The notes: generated by a model not told the origin, from the letters alone. DNA of 64,000 nt from Streptomyces spinoverrucosus (GCF_015712165.1 NZ_JADPZX010000001.1:2232001-2296000); one strand, 5' to 3'; positions 1 to 8,618 are shown, counted from the first letter of the stretch. Program-made: numbers and translations.

Positions 1-563
1 TGCTCGCGCAGGGTCTGGGCGATGATGCCGGCGCCGCCGAAGATCTGCTGGAAGACGGTGATGACCAGCACCCAGGAGAAGAAGTGCGGCAGGTACATGA
101 TCGCCTGGGCCACCGCCCGGACCCGGGGCCTGATCAGGCTGTTGATGAGCAGCGCGAGCAGGATCGGGACCGGGAAGTAGAGCACCAGCTGGAGGAAGAA
201 CAGCACGAAGGTGTTCTGCACCGCGTGCCAGAACTCCGAGTCGGCGAGGACCCGCTCGAACTGCGCCAGGCCCGCCCAGGGACTGTGGAAGATGGCGACG
301 AAGCCGTTGTCGCTGACGTACGGGTCGTAGTCCTGGAAGGCGACGACATTGCCGAGGATCGGCACGTAGTTGAAGACGAGCACCAGCAGCACGGCCGGGA
401 CCGTCATGAGGAGAAGCGTCCGGTCCCGTCGGAAACGGATCCGCAGGCTCAGCTTCCCGGTTCCTCGTTTCTTCCCGCCGCCGACGGCACCGCCGGAGGC
501 CCCCGGAGTCTTCACCGGTGTGTTCGCCTCGGCTCTGCTGCGAGGCACCGTGCTGTGGGACAC
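1..563 (-). CDS. Sugar ABC transporter permease, LplB/YteP type (partial)
   Basis: Inner-membrane permease of a carbohydrate ABC importer, cut by the left edge of the window (187 codons visible). Translation starts at a GTG (complement of 561-563) preceded by AAGGAG (570-575). A basic hydrophilic tail of about 45 residues is followed by a first membrane segment (LLLMTVPAVLLVLVFNYVPI), a periplasmic stretch containing FQDYDPYVSDNG, and a second segment rich in L/V/F, the order usual in LplB-type permeases of the binding-protein-dependent family. The gene lies 26 bp downstream of the solute-binding protein gene on the same strand, so the two are one operon; a second permease is expected beyond the edge. 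No ATPase is present here, as is usual for Streptomyces sugar importers that borrow MsiK (family knowledge). Substrate is not readable from the sequence; the neighbouring glycosidase suggests an oligosaccharide. Confidence 0.85.
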   Translation of the reverse strand, partial: MSHSTVPRSRAEANTPVKTPGASGGAVGGGKKRGTGKLSLRIRFRRDRTLLLMTVPAVLLVLVFNYVPILGNVVAFQDYDPYVSDNGFVAIFHSPWAGLAQFERVLADSEFWHAVQNTFVLFFLQLVLYFPVPILLALLINSLIRPRVRAVAQAIMYLPHFFSWVLVITVFQQIFGGAGIIAQTLRE

Positions 564-589
564 GGCCTTCTCCTTGCCTCAGCCCCGGA

Positions 590-2277
590 TCAGTTCGCCG
601 AACCGTTGTCGTCGAGCAGCTTCTGGTACCAGGCCCGCAGATCGTCGCCGCCCTGCTTCTTCCAGTCGGACACGGCCTGCTGGACGTCGCTGATCTTCTT
701 GCGGCCGCGTACGACGTCGTCCTCGAGCTGCTCGAAGTCGTCGGCGAGCGTGGCCCAGCGGTTGGGCTCGGTGACGGTCAGCCCGTAGAACGAGGACTTC
801 TGGGTGAAGGCGCCCATGCGCTGCTGCCACTCGACCTGCTGCCGGGCGATCTCCGGCAGGTCGGGGTGGGCGATGTAGGCGGCGGGGTCGCCGGTGTAGT
901 CGAAGGCGCCGTTGACCTCGTTGATGCCCTGCGAGGTCTTGGTGGGGACGCCGTCCTTCACCGTGTAGTCGGTGCCCTCGACACCGAAGACGGTGAGCAT
1001 GTACTCCTTGGTGCCGTACGGCGAGGCGCAGAAGTTGGCGATCGCGAGGAAGTCCCGGATCTGCTCCTTGGACGCCTTCTTGCTGACGAAGGTGAAGATG
1101 TTCGCCGGCTGGCTCGCCCACAGCCGGGGGTCTCCCCCGTCGTGGCCCCAGATGTCCAGCACACCCATCTCGAAGTTCTTGTTCTGGGTGCGCTGTTCGG
1201 CCGTCTTGCCCCACAGGTCGGAGATGTTCTGGTTGTAGACGAGGATCTGGCCCGCGGTGAACCGGTTGCCCGGGGTGCCCTGCGTCCCGCCCGCCCTGGC
1301 GTCCGGGTGGACCACCCCTGCCGCGTACAGCTTGCGGGTCCACTCCAGGGCTTCGAGGTACTCCTGCGTCTCGATCCGGTTGATCAGCTTGCCGTCGGCC
1401 TGGTTCCACCACAGTGCCTTGTCGCCGCCGGACAGCACGCCGAAGGTGAGAAACGCCGTCCACTTCATGTCGTCGCAGGCCCACACCCTGGCCCGGGCGT
1501 TCGTGGCCTCCTTGGCCCAGGCCAGGAAGTCCGCCGCCGACGTGGGCGGTTCGTAGCCCTCCTTGTCGAAGACGTCCTTGCGGTACATGGGAGCGATGTC
1601 GCTGACGGACGCCGCCGGCATCGGGATCGCGCGCAGTTGGCCGCCGAAGATGGAGCGCTGCCAGGCGTCGGTGGGGACGGCGGCGAGGTTCGGGTAGTCC
1701 TTGACCTTGTCGCCGGAGAGGTACTCCCCGAGGTCGGCGAACTTGGCGTTGATGGCGCTGGGTATCTTGCCGTTGAGGTTCCAGCCGGGGACCACGACGA
1801 CGTCCGGGATGTCGCTGGAGGCGAGGACGGCGCCGAGCTTCTCGTCGTAGGTGACGCCGTCCTGGTTCTGCCAGCTCGTCTCGACTCCGATGGCCTTGTT
1901 CATGGCCCGGTAGTACGGGTTGTCGTTGGACGGCGGGGTCCCCCAGAACGGGGCCATGATCCTGAGCCTGCTGCCCTTGCCGAGCTTCTCGGGCACGGCG
2001 GTCTTCAGGCTGTTCAGGTCGATCGGCTTGATGAAACCGGTTGCCGAGCCGTTCTTCGCCGGGATGTCCGGAGCCACGACGCTCGACGCCACGTAGGCCG
2101 GCAGGATCTTCTGCGCGTCCTTGCCGGAGGTCGTGCCGTCCTTGCGGCCCTCCGTGCCCCCGCCGCAGGCAGCGAGCAACGGCATCCCCCGCCCACCGCG
2201 ACGGCGGCGACCGCCGTGGAGGCGAGGAAACTTCTCCGGCTCGGGGCGGCGGAGGCGGAAGCGGCGTTCGGCGTCAT
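590..2277 (-). pseudogene. Extracellular solute-binding lipoprotein (sugar ABC importer), frameshifted in the signal peptide
   Basis: Substrate-capturing lipoprotein for the adjacent permease, LplA-like by its length of about 560 residues. The start is taken as the ATG at 2275-2277, behind GAAGGG, giving a twin-arginine signal (SRRSFLASTAVAAVAVGG). The lipobox LLAACGGG, however, lies in a different frame, which then stays open to the stop at 590. The break falls in a run of five C (2186-2190; G on the coding strand); one more base would give VGGGMPLLAACGGG and restore a normal lipoprotein. As written, the mature domain could only start at its own internal ATG (2183-2185) with the signal lost. 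The rest is intact, with typical solute-binding segments such as ANFCASPYGTKEYMLTVFG. It is either a homopolymer sequencing error or a recent loss of export. Confidence 0.8.
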
Positions 2278-2396
2278 TGCGTCAACCCTTCGTGGCGCAC
2301 CAGGACACCCGGCGGTGGAGCCGTCGGCTGCGGTGTCTCGAGTGGAACTGGCTGAGCTGAAGCGATCCTCCGCCCCTCTGCCGAGGGGTCCTGGAG

Positions 2397-2410
2397 TCGA
2401 AGCGCTTCGA
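2397..2410. promoter_or_regulatory. LacI-family-type operator palindrome, copy 1
   Basis: A perfect 14-bp palindrome, TCGAAGCGCTTCGA, lies 120 bp upstream of the solute-binding protein start and 197 bp upstream of the glycosidase start. An identical copy is at 2557-2570. The central AGCGCT is typical of operators bound by LacI-family sugar regulators in Streptomyces (CebR-like; established family knowledge). The 2278-2606 interval holds no gene and appears to be the shared divergent promoter region. No LacI regulator gene is in view; it may lie left of the window. Confidence 0.65.
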
Positions 2411-2556
2411 TGTTGCTGCGAGGTTAAGTGAACACCCGGGGGTGCACAAGGGTCGCTTCCAAGATTCCTCCGAGGTGTGAGAGGCGACGATTCTTTATGC
2501 ACTGCCTGAAGTGACGGTGCCGGTCTCTTGACACCCGACCGTCCGTCGACTGAGCA

Positions 2557-2570
2557 TCGAAGCGCTTCGA
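2557..2570. promoter_or_regulatory. LacI-family-type operator palindrome, copy 2
   Basis: Second exact copy of the 14-bp palindrome, 36 bp before the glycosidase GTG and exactly 160 bp from copy 1. Its position suggests it covers the glycosidase promoter or 5' leader, while copy 1 serves the importer operon. The shared sequence is the best evidence that both transcription units answer to one regulator and one sugar signal. Confidence 0.65.
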
Positions 2571-2606
2571 AAGCGCCTCGCCGCTCCATCGCAAGGGGAA
2601 CCCCAC

Positions 2607-5453
2607 GTGACCGCACAAACGCCGCCCAGGCCGCCTTTCCGCGATCCGCGTCTGCCGTTCGCGAAGCGCATCGACGACCTGCTGTCGCGGCTCACCCTGG
2701 ACGAGAAGGTCGCCTTCCTGCACCAGTTCGTGCCCGCGGTCGAGCGGCTCGGCGTCCAGGCCTTCCGCACCGGCCAGGAGGCGCTGCACGGTGTGGCGTG
2801 GATGGGCCCGGCGACGGTCTTCCCGCAGGCGGTCGGACTCGGCGCGACCTGGAATCCCGATCTCGTACGACGGGTCGGCGAGGCCGTGTCCCGCGAGGCG
2901 CGCGCGATGCGCACCCGCGACGAACGGGTCGGCCTCAACGTCTGGTCGCCGACGGTGAACCTGCTGCGTCACCCGCTGTGGGGCCGTAACGAGGAGGGCT
3001 ACTCCGAGGACCCCGGGCTGACCTCGGCCATCGCCACCGCCTACACCCGGGGCCTGCGCGGCGACCACCCGACGTACTGGCGCACGGCCCCCGTCCTGAA
3101 GCACTGGCTCGCGCACAACAACGAGACCGACCGCTCCACCTCGTCGAGCTCGGTCCGCCCGCGCGTGCTGCACGAGTACGACCTGCGCGCCTTCCGCGCG
3201 ACCGTCGAGGCGGGCGCGGTGGCCGGGGTGATGCCGGCGTACAACCTGGTCAACGGCCGCCCGAACCACCTCTCGCCGTATCTGCGCGAGCAGTTGCGCA
3301 CCTGGACCGACGAGGACCTGCTGGTCTGCTCGGACGCGGGGGCGCCCTCCAACCTGGTCGACTCCGAGCACTACTTCGACACGCACGAGGAGGCGACGGC
3401 GGCCGCGCTGCTCGCCGGGGTCGACAGCTTCACGGACCACGGCACCGACAGCTCGCAGATCACCGGGCGGATCAAGCGGGCCTACGAGCAGAGTCTGCTG
3501 ACCGAGGCCGACATCGACGCGGCCGTCCGCCGCCAGCTGTCGGTCCGCTTCCGCCTCGGCGAGTTCGACGAGGCGGGGTACTTCGACGAGGCGGGGTACG
3601 AGGAGAACGGCGCCTTCGACACACCGGAGCACCGCGCGCTCGCGCGGGAGTCCGCCGAGCAGGCGATCGTCCTGCTCCGGAACGACGGTCTGCTGCCGCT
3701 CGCCCCGAACACCCGCGTCGCGGTCGTCGGTCTGCTCGCCGACGAGTGCAAGCTCGACTGGTACAGCGGCACGCTCCTGCACCGGTCCACACCTCTGGAG
3801 GGCCTGTACGACCGGTTCGGAGCCGACCGGGTGGAGTTCGCCGAGGGCGTGGACCGGATCCGGCTGAGGACATCCGCCGGTACGTTTCTCCATGTGCCGG
3901 TGGCGGACGCCGCCGACGAGATGCGCGGCGCCGAGGGCGCCCTCGACCCGGCCCTCCTCGCGGGCCGCACGGACCTGCCGCCGCTGACCGCCGACGCCAC
4001 CGGCACCGAACTCGCCCTGATCGACTGGGGCGAGGGCGTCCTGACCCTGCGCGCTCCCGACGGCCGCTACCTGTCCGTCGCCGAGGACGGTTACGTACGC
4101 GCGTCGGCCGACCGGCCCGGCGGCTGGGTGGTCCAGGAGACCTTCCACCTCGAACCCCATGAGAACGGTCACCTCCTGCGGCATCTGGGCACGGGTCGCC
4201 ATGTCTGTGTCGCCGCCGACGGGGTGAAGGTTGCCGAGGAGAACCCGGAGATCTTCGAGGTCGTCCACGTCGAACGCGGCGAGGACGCGGTGGCGCGGGC
4301 CGCGGCCGGGGCGGACGTCGTGGTGGTCGTCGCGGGCAACGACCCGCACATCAACGGCCGCGAGACCGAGGACCGTACGACCCTGCGCCTGCCCGAGCAC
4401 CAGGAACGCCTGCTGCGCGCCGCCGGGGCCGCCAACCCGCGCACGGTACTGGCCCTGGTCTCCGCCTACCCGTACGCGATCGACGCGGCCCCGCTGCCCG
4501 CCGTCCTGTGGACCGCGCACGGCGGCCAGGCGGCCGGCACCGCGCTGGCCGGCGTCCTGGCCGGCGACGTCTCCCCCGCCGGCCGCCTCCCCCAGACCTG
4601 GTACGCCGACGACGCCGACCTGCCCGACCTGCTCGACTACGACGTGATCGGCGGCCGGCAGACATACCTCTACTTCGAGGGAGCACCGCTGTTCCCCTTC
4701 GGGCACGGCCTGTCGTACACGTCCTTCTCCTACGCCGATGTCGCGGCCCGCGTGGAGGGAGAGGCGGTGCGGCTGTCGTTCACGGTCACCAACACCGGCG
4801 ACATGACGGCCGACGAGGTGGCCCAGGTGTACGGCCACGCCGCCGAGCCGTCGGTGACCCGCCCACGCCGCGAACTGCTCGGCCACCGGCGGGTCACATT
4901 GGCCCCCGGCGCGACGGAGGAGCTCGTCTTCGAGCTCCCGCCGGCTTCCTTCTCGTTCTGGGACGTCGCCCACGGCGGATGGCGCCTGGACCCGGGCCCG
5001 TACGACCTCCTGATCGGCGCCTCCAGCGAGGACATCCGCCTTCGGACGACCGTGACACTGGACGGCGAGCCCGCGACGCCGCGTGCCGTGGTCCGGCGCG
5101 GCCTGGAGGCGGCGGACTACGACGAGCAGAGCGGCACGGAGATCGTCGACCGCACGAAGACCTCGGGCGACGCGGTGACGCCGGTGGGAGGCGGTACCGG
5201 GGAACTGGTCTACCGGGCCTGCGACTTCGGCGCCGGCGTCACGGAGGTGACCGTGCGGGTCGCGGGCGAGGGCACGGTGGAACTCTCCCTCGACGGCGAC
5301 CCGACGCCGGCGACCGTCACGTCGGGTACGCCGACCCCGGGACCGTACGACTACACCACGGTGTCCGCCGGCATCACCGCCGCCGGCGTGCACGACGTCC
5401 ACCTCCGCCTGCGCGGCCCGTTGCGGCTGGCGCACGTCGGCTTCTCCGGTTGA
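2607..5453 (+). CDS. Glycoside hydrolase family 3 protein (beta-glucosidase/xylosidase-like) with inserted beta-trefoil-like domain
   Basis: Predicted beta-glycosidase of 948 residues, without a signal peptide, so probably cytoplasmic and acting on oligosaccharides brought in by the divergent importer. It starts at a GTG behind AGGGGA. The N-terminal GH3 barrel carries the nucleophile motif LLVCSDAGAPSNL, with the predicted catalytic Asp at residue 243. The GH3 C-terminal domain is split by an insert at about residues 425-555 that looks fascin/beta-trefoil-like (LRAPDGRYLSVAEDGYV, HLLRHLGTGRHVCVAADG). A fibronectin-III-like end follows (FGHGLSYTSF near residue 697), then a last stretch of about 90 residues resembling a CBM6-type sugar-binding fold. 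Substrate specificity (glucoside, xyloside, arabinoside) cannot be read. Two operators upstream suggest induction by its own substrate. Confidence 0.9.
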   Translation: MTAQTPPRPPFRDPRLPFAKRIDDLLSRLTLDEKVAFLHQFVPAVERLGVQAFRTGQEALHGVAWMGPATVFPQAVGLGATWNPDLVRRVGEAVSREARAMRTRDERVGLNVWSPTVNLLRHPLWGRNEEGYSEDPGLTSAIATAYTRGLRGDHPTYWRTAPVLKHWLAHNNETDRSTSSSSVRPRVLHEYDLRAFRATVEAGAVAGVMPAYNLVNGRPNHLSPYLREQLRTWTDEDLLVCSDAGAPSNLVDSEHYFDTHEEATAAALLAGVDSFTDHGTDSSQITGRIKRAYEQSLLTEADIDAAVRRQLSVRFRLGEFDEAGYFDEAGYEENGAFDTPEHRALARESAEQAIVLLRNDGLLPLAPNTRVAVVGLLADECKLDWYSGTLLHRSTPLEGLYDRFGADRVEFAEGVDRIRLRTSAGTFLHVPVADAADEMRGAEGALDPALLAGRTDLPPLTADATGTELALIDWGEGVLTLRAPDGRYLSVAEDGYVRASADRPGGWVVQETFHLEPHENGHLLRHLGTGRHVCVAADGVKVAEENPEIFEVVHVERGEDAVARAAAGADVVVVVAGNDPHINGRETEDRTTLRLPEHQERLLRAAGAANPRTVLALVSAYPYAIDAAPLPAVLWTAHGGQAAGTALAGVLAGDVSPAGRLPQTWYADDADLPDLLDYDVIGGRQTYLYFEGAPLFPFGHGLSYTSFSYADVAARVEGEAVRLSFTVTNTGDMTADEVAQVYGHAAEPSVTRPRRELLGHRRVTLAPGATEELVFELPPASFSFWDVAHGGWRLDPGPYDLLIGASSEDIRLRTTVTLDGEPATPRAVVRRGLEAADYDEQSGTEIVDRTKTSGDAVTPVGGGTGELVYRACDFGAGVTEVTVRVAGEGTVELSLDGDPTPATVTSGTPTPGPYDYTTVSAGITAAGVHDVHLRLRGPLRLAHVGFSG

Positions 5454-5478
5454 GGGTCCGGACCAGGCCGACGCGAGG

Positions 5479-5518
5479 AAGGGGCCCGGCACCGGAAGGC
5501 ATCGGTGCCGGGCCCCTT
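5479..5518 (+). terminator. Intrinsic terminator of the GH3 gene
   Basis: A perfect 16-bp stem (5479-5494 with 5503-5518) and an 8-base loop sit 25 bp after the GH3 stop. No long T tract follows, which is common for Streptomyces terminators. Confidence 0.8.
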
Positions 5519-5553
5519 CGGGACGACGAGCTCGCGTCACCGCCGAGGTTACC

Positions 5554-5571
5554 TGAAAATGGTTCCCATTA
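5554..5571. promoter_or_regulatory. Zur-box-like inverted repeat upstream of the lasso cluster
   Basis: TGAAAATGGTTCCCATTA contains the inverted arms AATGG and CCATT and resembles the actinobacterial zinc-uptake-regulator box as recalled (GAAAATGATTTTCATT, about 13 of 16 positions). It lies 247 bp before the lasso precursor start, and the only downstream plus-strand gene is that precursor. The rest of 5519-5818 holds no gene I can support; a weak promoter-like TGACCT with downstream TACGTT occurs near 5680-5705. Assignment to Zur is inference from the sequence match only. Confidence 0.35.
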
Positions 5572-5818
5572 GCCAGTGGCTGTGCCCTCCCGCGGCGGGG
5601 CTCGTACGGCGCAGGGGCGCGTGCCGGTGCGAGCGGAGGTGGAGGCGCGCGCGTCGACTCGGCGGGAGAGCCCTCTGACCTGCGGTCACTACGTTTAGTC
5701 GGTGTGCCGTCCCTCGAAGGGATGGTGCACGACGGTCGCGGTGGCTGGCGTCGGCTCGCGCGTGTCTCACTGAGGTCGGGGCGGACGTGCCGCCCGCCGT
5801 GTATCGGAGGTGATCGCG

Positions 5819-5962
5819 ATGAGCGAGACGCTGCACATCGAACCGGCCGAAGTCTACGAGACCCCGCTGCTGGCCGAGGCCGGCGACTACGCCGAGCTGA
5901 CCCAGGGCATCGTCGGGGACTATCCCGACTTCTTCGGTGGCGGGTTCGTGCTGCTCGGCTGA
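5819..5962 (+). CDS. Lasso peptide precursor (A gene), predicted core GIVGDYPDFFGGGFVLLG
   Basis: Ribosomally made lasso-peptide precursor of 47 residues behind a strong GGAGGT ribosome site. The leader shows the YxxPxL...G....TxG pattern recognised by the PqqD-like element: Tyr13, Pro16, Leu17, Gly22 and the conserved penultimate Thr28. Cleavage after Gln29 would release an 18-residue core, GIVGDYPDFFGGGFVLLG. Gly1 and Asp8 of the core can form the eight-residue macrolactam ring, and no Cys is present, so this is a class II lasso peptide. Likely plug residues in the tail are Phe9/Phe10 or Phe14, since GGG gives a flexible loop. Cyclase, recognition element and protease follow directly. I do not recall a described lasso peptide with this core. 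The gene is too short for many gene finders. Confidence 0.9.
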   Translation: MSETLHIEPAEVYETPLLAEAGDYAELTQGIVGDYPDFFGGGFVLLG

Positions 5963-6058
5963 GTGGCTCGCGGTGTGGGTGGTGCCCGTCCGGGGCGCCA
6001 CCCACACCAGTCGGTGACTTCCCTTCGACCGGTGTCCGTCCCCGTTCCCGGAGGCTCC

Positions 6059-7924
6059 ATGCCCGCCTGCTGGTTCGTCGTTCTTCCCGACCGTGAGCCG
6101 GGCCCCGGCCTCCTGGGGCGGTTACGGCAGCGTGCCGCCCACGTCGTCACCCACGCCTCCGGGCGGCCCTGGCTGGTCGGCACCTGGCCGTCCCCGGGCG
6201 AGGTGCTGGTCGCCCGCGTCGGTGAGGTGCGGCTGGCGGTTGCCGGGACGTGCTCGCTGACGGCCGGGGACCTGGCCGTGCGGGTGCGGCGGGTGCGGGA
6301 ACCGGCGGATGTCGAGGGCGCGTTGGAGGGTGCGCACGGCAGCTTTCACGTGCTGGCCTCCGTCGGCGGCCGTACGTATGCGCGAGGCAGTCTGTCCCAG
6401 GAGCGGCGGGTGTACTGGGTCGAGGTCGAGGGCGGCACCGTGTGCGCGGACCGGGCCCGGACGCTGGCCTGGCTCACGGGCGCCGAGTTGGACGCCGCGC
6501 GGCTGGCGACACGCCTGGCGGGTTTCACCGTGCCGTATCCGCTCGCGGGCGAGGCACTGTGGCGCGGGATTCGCGGCGTGACGCCCGGTCAGGCGCTGTT
6601 GCTGGAGCCGGGCGGGCAGTGCCGTACGACTTCCTGGTGGCAGGCGCCCCCGGCCGAACTGCCGCTCACCGAGGCCGCGTCCGGACTGCGGCGGGCACTG
6701 CGCGAAGCCGTGGCACTGCGAGTGCGTCCCGGCGAGGTGCTGGGCGCCGACCTGTCCGGCGGTATGGACTCCACCTCGCTGTGCTTCCTGGCCGCCGAGG
6801 CGGGCGCGCGCCTGGTCACGGCCACCGTGCACCAGAGCACGCCGGGCGCCGAGGACCACGTGTACGCGCGGCACGCGGCGGAGCACCTGCCGATCGCCGA
6901 GCGCCTGGAGTTCCCGTACTCCGAGCTGCCCGCGCACTTCACCGGGCTCGGCGAACGCCGCGACCCGGGCGACGAGCCGTCGGGCCTGCTGCGTGACCGG
7001 GCGCAGCAGCGACAACTCGCCGGGGCGCTGCGGGCCTGTGGAGCGGAGCTCCGTCTGACGGGGCACGGCGGTGACGCCGTGGTGCAGGCGCCGGACGCCT
7101 ACGTGCACCGGCTGCTGCACCGCTCCGTGCTGACAGGAACGCGGCACCTGGCCGGGCTGCGGGCGCGCGGACGCTGGCCGCTGGGAGCGACCGTACGGAT
7201 GGTGCTCGACCAGCGGTCGTACGGCGCCTGGCTGGCCGGCACCGCCGGACGGCTGCGCGACCGCCCGGCCCTCGGTGCCGCCTGCGTCCAGGAGCCGTGG
7301 GGGCTACGGCCGTTGCTCCCGCCGTGGGCGAGCGACGCGGCCGCCGACCTGTTCGGTGAGCTGCTGCGCGCGGCGGCCAGGGACGCCGTACCGCTGTTCG
7401 CCGACCGCGCTCGGCACGCCTGGCTGCACCAGGCGCAGGAGGCCGGCCGTATCGCCACCCACCTCGCCGACGAGTCCGCGGCCGCCGGGCTGCCCGCCCA
7501 CAGCCCGTACTGCGACGACGCCGTGATCAGCGCCTGCCTGGCGGCGCTCCCGCACGAGGCCGCCGATCCCTGGTCGTTCAAGCCGCTGCTGAAAGCCGCG
7601 ATGGAGGGCCTGGTGCCCGCCCGGGTGCTGGGCCGCACGACCAAGGACCACACCGGCGTGGCCTGGCAGGACGGCCTACGACAACACCGGCGCGAACTGC
7701 TCGCCTGGGCCGAGGACTCCCACCTTGTGGCGGCGGGAGTGGCTGACGAGGAGCTGCTGCGGCGGGCCCTGACGTCGCCGGGCCTGCTCCGTGGCGGAGC
7801 CGGAGAGCTGGAAGCCACCCTGGGCGCGGAGGCCTGGCTGCGCGACCTGGCGGCCCACCCGGTGCCGACCTACCTGGCTGCCCCGCCCGCCCGCACACCC
7901 GCGTACGAAGGAACGACGCCATGA
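6059..7924 (+). CDS. Lasso cyclase (asparagine synthetase-like macrolactam synthetase, C protein)
   Basis: ATP-dependent enzyme that adenylates the Asp8 side chain of the core and closes the ring with the freed N-terminal Gly; 621 residues. The ATG at 6059 is chosen because GGAGG precedes it, although the frame is open back to 5963. An N-terminal glutaminase-like (class II amidotransferase) domain lacks the catalytic N-terminal Cys (the protein begins MPACW), as in known lasso cyclases. The synthetase domain has the pyrophosphate loop SGGMDS at residues 233-238, and LTGHGGDAVV and RTTKDHTG further on. It overlaps the next gene by 4 bp (ATGA), showing translational coupling. The gene order precursor-cyclase-B1-B2 is the usual actinobacterial one. 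Confidence 0.92.
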   Translation: MPACWFVVLPDREPGPGLLGRLRQRAAHVVTHASGRPWLVGTWPSPGEVLVARVGEVRLAVAGTCSLTAGDLAVRVRRVREPADVEGALEGAHGSFHVLASVGGRTYARGSLSQERRVYWVEVEGGTVCADRARTLAWLTGAELDAARLATRLAGFTVPYPLAGEALWRGIRGVTPGQALLLEPGGQCRTTSWWQAPPAELPLTEAASGLRRALREAVALRVRPGEVLGADLSGGMDSTSLCFLAAEAGARLVTATVHQSTPGAEDHVYARHAAEHLPIAERLEFPYSELPAHFTGLGERRDPGDEPSGLLRDRAQQRQLAGALRACGAELRLTGHGGDAVVQAPDAYVHRLLHRSVLTGTRHLAGLRARGRWPLGATVRMVLDQRSYGAWLAGTAGRLRDRPALGAACVQEPWGLRPLLPPWASDAAADLFGELLRAAARDAVPLFADRARHAWLHQAQEAGRIATHLADESAAAGLPAHSPYCDDAVISACLAALPHEAADPWSFKPLLKAAMEGLVPARVLGRTTKDHTGVAWQDGLRQHRRELLAWAEDSHLVAAGVADEELLRRALTSPGLLRGGAGELEATLGAEAWLRDLAAHPVPTYLAAPPARTPAYEGTTP

Positions 7925-8178
7925 GCCGTCTTCGCAGCGACGTCACCACCTGCCCGACCGACGACGGCATGATCCTGCTGGACGAGCGCAGCGGACGCTA
8001 CTGGCAGCTCAACGGCACCGGTGCCCTGGTCCTGTCGGCCCTGCTCGACGGCGCCACACCCGAGCAGATCGCCGAGCGGCTCGCCGCCACCCGGCCGGTG
8101 AGCCGGGAACGCGCGGTCGCGGACGTCACGGCGCTGGTCGGCCAACTCACCCGTGCCAAGCTGGTGACGACGTCATGA
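7921..8178 (+). CDS. Lasso peptide PqqD-family recognition element (B1)
   Basis: Small (85-residue) PqqD-like RiPP recognition element that binds the leader and presents the precursor to the protease and cyclase. Hallmarks are the strand-rich start (DDGMILLDERSGRYWQLN), the NGTGALVLSALLDG segment and helices with TPEQIAERLAA. It overlaps the cyclase stop and the B2 start by 4 bp each (ATGA junctions), so all three are made from one message. Confidence 0.92.
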   Translation: MSRLRSDVTTCPTDDGMILLDERSGRYWQLNGTGALVLSALLDGATPEQIAERLAATRPVSRERAVADVTALVGQLTRAKLVTTS

Positions 8179-8588
8179 GCCAGGTCCTGGACACCGGCCC
8201 GGTCCGGCCCCCGCTGGGCCGCCGCCTGGCCGCCCGCACGGCGGTCGCCGCCGCGCTTGTCGTCGCCCGGCTCCCGCCCCGCCGTATCCGCGCCGTGCTG
8301 GGCGCCCTGCGCCGCGGCGCCCGGCCCGCCGACTACGCGCAGGCCCTGCGGGCGCGGGAGGACGTCACGGCGGTCAGCACCCTGTGCGCCGGCCGTTTCT
8401 GCCTGCCACGGTCACTGGCGACGGCCCTGTTGTGCCGTATGCGCGGCAGTTGGCCGACGTGGTGCTCGGGGGTGCGGATGCCGCCGTTCGCCGCGCACGC
8501 CTGGGTGGAGGCCGAGGGGCGGCGGGTGGGCGAGCCGCCGGACACCGCCACCTACCGGACGATCATCAGCGTCCCGGCGAAGGGCTGA
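8175..8588 (+). CDS. Lasso peptide transglutaminase-like leader protease (B2)
   Basis: Cysteine protease of 137 residues that removes the leader after Thr-Gln. The triad of the family is visible: Cys76 in GRFCLPRSLA, His108 in PFAAHAWVE and Asp123 in PPDTATYRTI. It starts at the ATG overlapping the B1 stop; longer open frames upstream overlap the cyclase and have no ribosome site. It ends the cluster: no ABC exporter, isopeptidase or regulator follows on this strand, and a hairpin closes the operon at 8619-8655. Confidence 0.92.
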   Translation: MSQVLDTGPVRPPLGRRLAARTAVAAALVVARLPPRRIRAVLGALRRGARPADYAQALRAREDVTAVSTLCAGRFCLPRSLATALLCRMRGSWPTWCSGVRMPPFAAHAWVEAEGRRVGEPPDTATYRTIISVPAKG

Positions 8589-8618
8589 GCCGCTCACCCG
8601 GCGCCGGAGGCACACGAC

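Noticed and set aside
518..2431. Long plus-strand open frame opposite the solute-binding protein
   Set aside because: It has no ribosome site or family features, and the minus strand reads as a solute-binding protein; high-GC antisense frames are commonly open.
2424..6005. A 1193-codon open frame opposite the GH3 gene and the lasso precursor
   Set aside because: Composition is Arg/Val/Gly-rich without recognisable domains; the opposite strand encodes a clear glycosidase.
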